64,000 nucleotides of DNA, from NCBI GenBank assembly GCA_028274465.1, contig CM051456.1:1179545-1243544 (forward strand), read 5' to 3'. Shown one piece after another: positions 61,850 through 64,000 of the stretch. The notes beneath the pieces were generated by a model. That model was given only the letters and a program-made list of their open reading frames with translations. It ran no database searches and had not been told where the DNA came from. This DNA is from Plantago ovata. Lineage: Eukaryota > Streptophyta > Magnoliopsida > Lamiales > Plantaginaceae. The translations under genes and the position numbers were made by a program. Within the stretch, counting starts at the first letter, position 1. Each line of letters begins with the position of its first letter.

Positions 61850-62265
61850 TTCAACATCGTTTCTGCTTCCGCTTCCGTGCTTCTTAGCTCAAAAAACTTC
61901 ATCCAGTGGAAATCCAAACCACTAAAGTAATGGCGCAGAATAATATCTCAAGTCTCAACAAACAAATGTCCCAGACCAGCAGGAGCAAGAAAGGTTGGGA
62001 CTTGGGAAGACCAGATGAGAGGCCTTTATAACAGTGCACAATCACCTTTGGTTATCACATTCAACCAATAAAAATTGTGAGCCATTTCCACAGCTAGTTT
62101 AGCTGCTGCAACCTTAACAGGTTCTGGACTCAAAGTATGTGTGAGCACCTTCCTACGCCAAGCCAAAACACAACCCCCATGATCTCTAGCAACGCCAAGT
62201 CCTTCACCTCTAGGTTCAGTCTGTACAGATGCATCACAATTAACTTTGACTATGACAACATTAGG
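61850..62265 (-). pseudogene. Non-LTR retrotransposon (LINE) RNase H-like domain remnant
   Basis: The minus strand reads VKVNCDASVQTEPRGEGLGV, then ARDHGGCVLAWRRK, then PEPVKVAAAKLAVEMAHNF and VITKGDCAL. This is the order of the RNase H-like (RVT_3) domain attached to plant LINE reverse transcriptases. The frame then breaks, with a recognisable tail (DIILRHYFSGLDFHWMKFF). No reverse transcriptase is seen nearby. Confidence 0.8.
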
Positions 62266-62614
62266 AGAAACGACTCATAAGAGAGATTTCTAAGAAAAAT
62301 ATGATCCATAACTGGTCCAAACTCCGAATTACTACAACAGACTGAGAATCAACAATTATTTTCCATAACTTCAAGTGAACAGGAGTCAATCATAGTGCTT
62401 TCTAAAACTAAATAATAAAATAATCATATATTTACACCTTAAGATGCAGCTAAAACAGAATCCAGAATTGGGATGGAATCTGCACTCTCAAACTAAGTTT
62501 AGAAATAAAATTAGTATCTTGAGTTCTTAGCTAATGATAAAGATTTACCTGATATTAATTCATGCTTTATAAAGTACTACTATATTTAACACCAGATATC
62601 TATCTATGCTCACA
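62266..62614. other. Spacer and promoter of the small ORF
   Basis: AT-rich; nothing recognised before the TATA box at 62615. Confidence 0.5.
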
Positions 62615-62623
62615 TATATAAAG
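62615..62623 (+). promoter_or_regulatory. TATA box upstream of the small secreted ORF
   Basis: TATATAAAG, 62 bases before the ATG at 62685, which is a plausible position for a leader of about 30-40 bases. Confidence 0.45.
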
Positions 62624-62684
62624 AGGTCTCACTTACAAAGGATATAGAAGTGAAAATGTAAGAAACATATATCCATAGAAAAAG

Positions 62685-62846
62685 ATGAAGAGAAAAACCA
62701 TGTCTATTCTATTCTCTCTTCTTCTCCCCTTGTGCATAATCCATGCATTAGTTCTCGTTCGCTGGGGATTGCTAGCTTGTGCGGCTAGTAATCTCGGAAT
62801 TCGTTGTATCTTGGGATGCAGACGCTCAGCGTCTCAAGCACCGTAG
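62685..62846 (+). CDS. Possible small secreted peptide (53 aa), perhaps disrupted
   Basis: Reads MKRKTMSILFSLLLPLCIIH then ALVLVRWGLLACAAS and onward to a TAG at 62844-62846. The basic start followed by about 18 hydrophobic residues and small residues is a good signal peptide; the rest holds three Cys. A TATA box lies upstream. After about residue 25 the sequence changes character, and the DNA from about 62750 on belongs to a retroelement-like unit ending in an A-rich tail near 63422. A secreted peptide gene interrupted by an insertion is therefore as likely as a real 53-aa product. No family recognised. Confidence 0.4.
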   Translation: MKRKTMSILFSLLLPLCIIHALVLVRWGLLACAASNLGIRCILGCRRSASQAP

Positions 62847-63425
62847 TGAGAGGACGTATTTTTCTTTAAGGAGACTGCGTCCGTGCAGGCCTCGAATTCA
62901 ATCTTCATGCAAATGTCTTTCATGACAAAGGAAGAGAGTTTTTTTTTTTCGTTATTTCTTTGCATTTTCTATTTTGTACAAGCTAATTATATGTATTTTC
63001 GATCCATTATGTCCAACAATACTTTCCCTCAAGTTATTTGTGGGAGTTGCTCTTTGGCTTCGTGAGACCCGATCGAAGCTAGTGACTTGGTTGGGAAGTT
63101 TTTATCCTCTTGGGTTTATCTACTTTTCATAGAATTCCGGTTCACTTGGTGATTCTTGTTGACCCATGGCTTGTGTTTTCGCTATGGCTCTCCTAAACCG
63201 GGTGACCTTGGAAGCTTTTGGACTATAGAGTTTGGTTTTTGGTGTGTAAAGACATTGGTGTTTGTTGCCCTCGGTGTTGGCTTCTAGTGTAGTTTAAAGG
63301 TCGTAAGCATTGTAACTAGGTAGATGTTGTGCTCTTTGTTTGTTGTAATTTTCTTGTGCATAACTTATGCTAGAGCGTATTAATAAATATTTTAACCGTT
63401 TTTATGTTTTTAAGAAAAAAAAACT
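62847..63425 (+). mobile_element. Polyadenylated retroelement-like tail (uncertain)
   Basis: GC-richer than its surroundings, without a long frame, ending AATAAATATTTTAACCG and then a short A run at 63413-63422. The composition and A-rich end suggest a LINE/SINE 3' end or an inserted transcript. AGACGCTCAGCGTCT at about 62820 is a small palindrome. Left border and target duplication not found. Confidence 0.35.
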
Positions 63426-64000
63426 ACACCAATTATTAAATTATTCCTCATAATAATAATGAATCAACCCCGCAATATATAATTAACCAATCTAACATGT
63501 TCAACATGCTAAAACCATAATTTTAGCATGCATCTATATTGCACAGAAGAAAAGTATGCTAATCAAAGCATATCCTGATTGACATATTGCATATCTCGAT
63601 TCACATATTGCAGAGACGAAACATAGAATGTGTGTAATAAACGGAAGGATGGATGGTGATATGGACAATTTGATGCATGTACAAGGATGGTGAAATTAGT
63701 ACTGTAATAGCTTGTAAGTACATGATGTGTGTAATAATAGCTTGTAACTTGTAAGTACTATACATGATGTGTACTGTTCCTGTTCCCCATGTGATGTTGA
63801 ACTCAACTAAACTAACTTGTGTTTGGAAGTCGAAAATAGTTGGTACTACTACTATAGATCCGATTCCGAATCGTATTTCCTGAATTACTTTTTCTTTTTC
63901 TATTAATGGTAGTATAAATACACGACTACAGGCTAGGCTAGAGCTAACGCCGCTAATTATTGTAGTATCATCGATATATAGAGAGACGAAAGAAAAGAGA
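63426..64000. other. Right-edge spacer, possibly a promoter
   Basis: AT-rich with a repeated GTAAGTAC/ATGATGTGT segment (63711-63770). AGTATAAATACACG at about 63910 resembles a TATA box pointing right, so a plus-strand gene may begin beyond the window. Confidence 0.4.

Overview
This is a 64-kb stretch of plant nuclear DNA, AT-rich, with spliceosomal introns (GT..AG), gene families found only in plants (HEMERA/pTAC12, ERD4/OSCA-type channels, F-box/LRR proteins, a CC-NBS-LRR resistance gene) and many small DNA transposons. The CC-NBS-LRR N-terminus (MAEQVAADALTFLLQ...) resembles what I recall from beet, spinach and quinoa, so I favour an Amaranthaceae/Caryophyllales genome. That placement is inference, not something the sequence proves.

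Layout. (1) 0-7.2 kb: first coding exon of a hydroxyproline O-galactosyltransferase (GALT type, minus strand, runs off the left edge), then the complete ten-exon gene for HEMERA/pTAC12/PAP5 (529 aa). (2) 7.8-11.1 kb: a CC-NBS-LRR gene broken by at least four frame changes, the first inside the P-loop. (3) 13-31 kb: a tandem F-box/LRR cluster on the minus strand, made of one intact four-exon gene (452 aa), a remnant of a few dozen codons, and two pseudogenes killed by identifiable lesions. Promoters and 3' flanks were duplicated with the genes, and these flanks give near-empty-site comparisons for a Mutator-like and a hAT element. A decayed copy of the GALT gene (exon 1, intron and a catalytic-domain exon) lies between two F-box copies. 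(4) 35.3-43.4 kb: two intact tandem ERD4 genes (CSC1-like/OSCA family, both 727 aa) that differ by one intron. (5) 45.4-46.9 kb: an intact single-exon chloroplast-type phospholipase A1 (PLA1-I gamma type) with its catalytic triad. (6) 47-64 kb: gene-poor and repeat-rich. It holds a Helitron with a clean empty site in a paralogous copy, a duplicated block carrying an unrecognised small two-exon gene, a Harbinger-type MITE with an exact empty site, a Mutator-like element with a palindromic GCTCCG core, a broken beta-galactosidase gene, PLA1 fragments, a LINE RNase H remnant and a possible small secreted peptide gene.

Five protein-coding genes look functional and complete in the window: pTAC12, F-box A, ERD4-1, ERD4-2 and PLA1. 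A sixth, GALT, is partial. They do not form a pathway. The region reads as a core of housekeeping and stress genes interleaved with fast-evolving NLR and F-box families and nested transposons. I found no convincing new multi-gene system. The most unusual items are the shared palindromic core of two Mutator-like elements, the unrecognised small gene in the duplicated block, a 31-bp perfect inverted repeat near 57.9 kb and the short secreted ORF at 62.7 kb.
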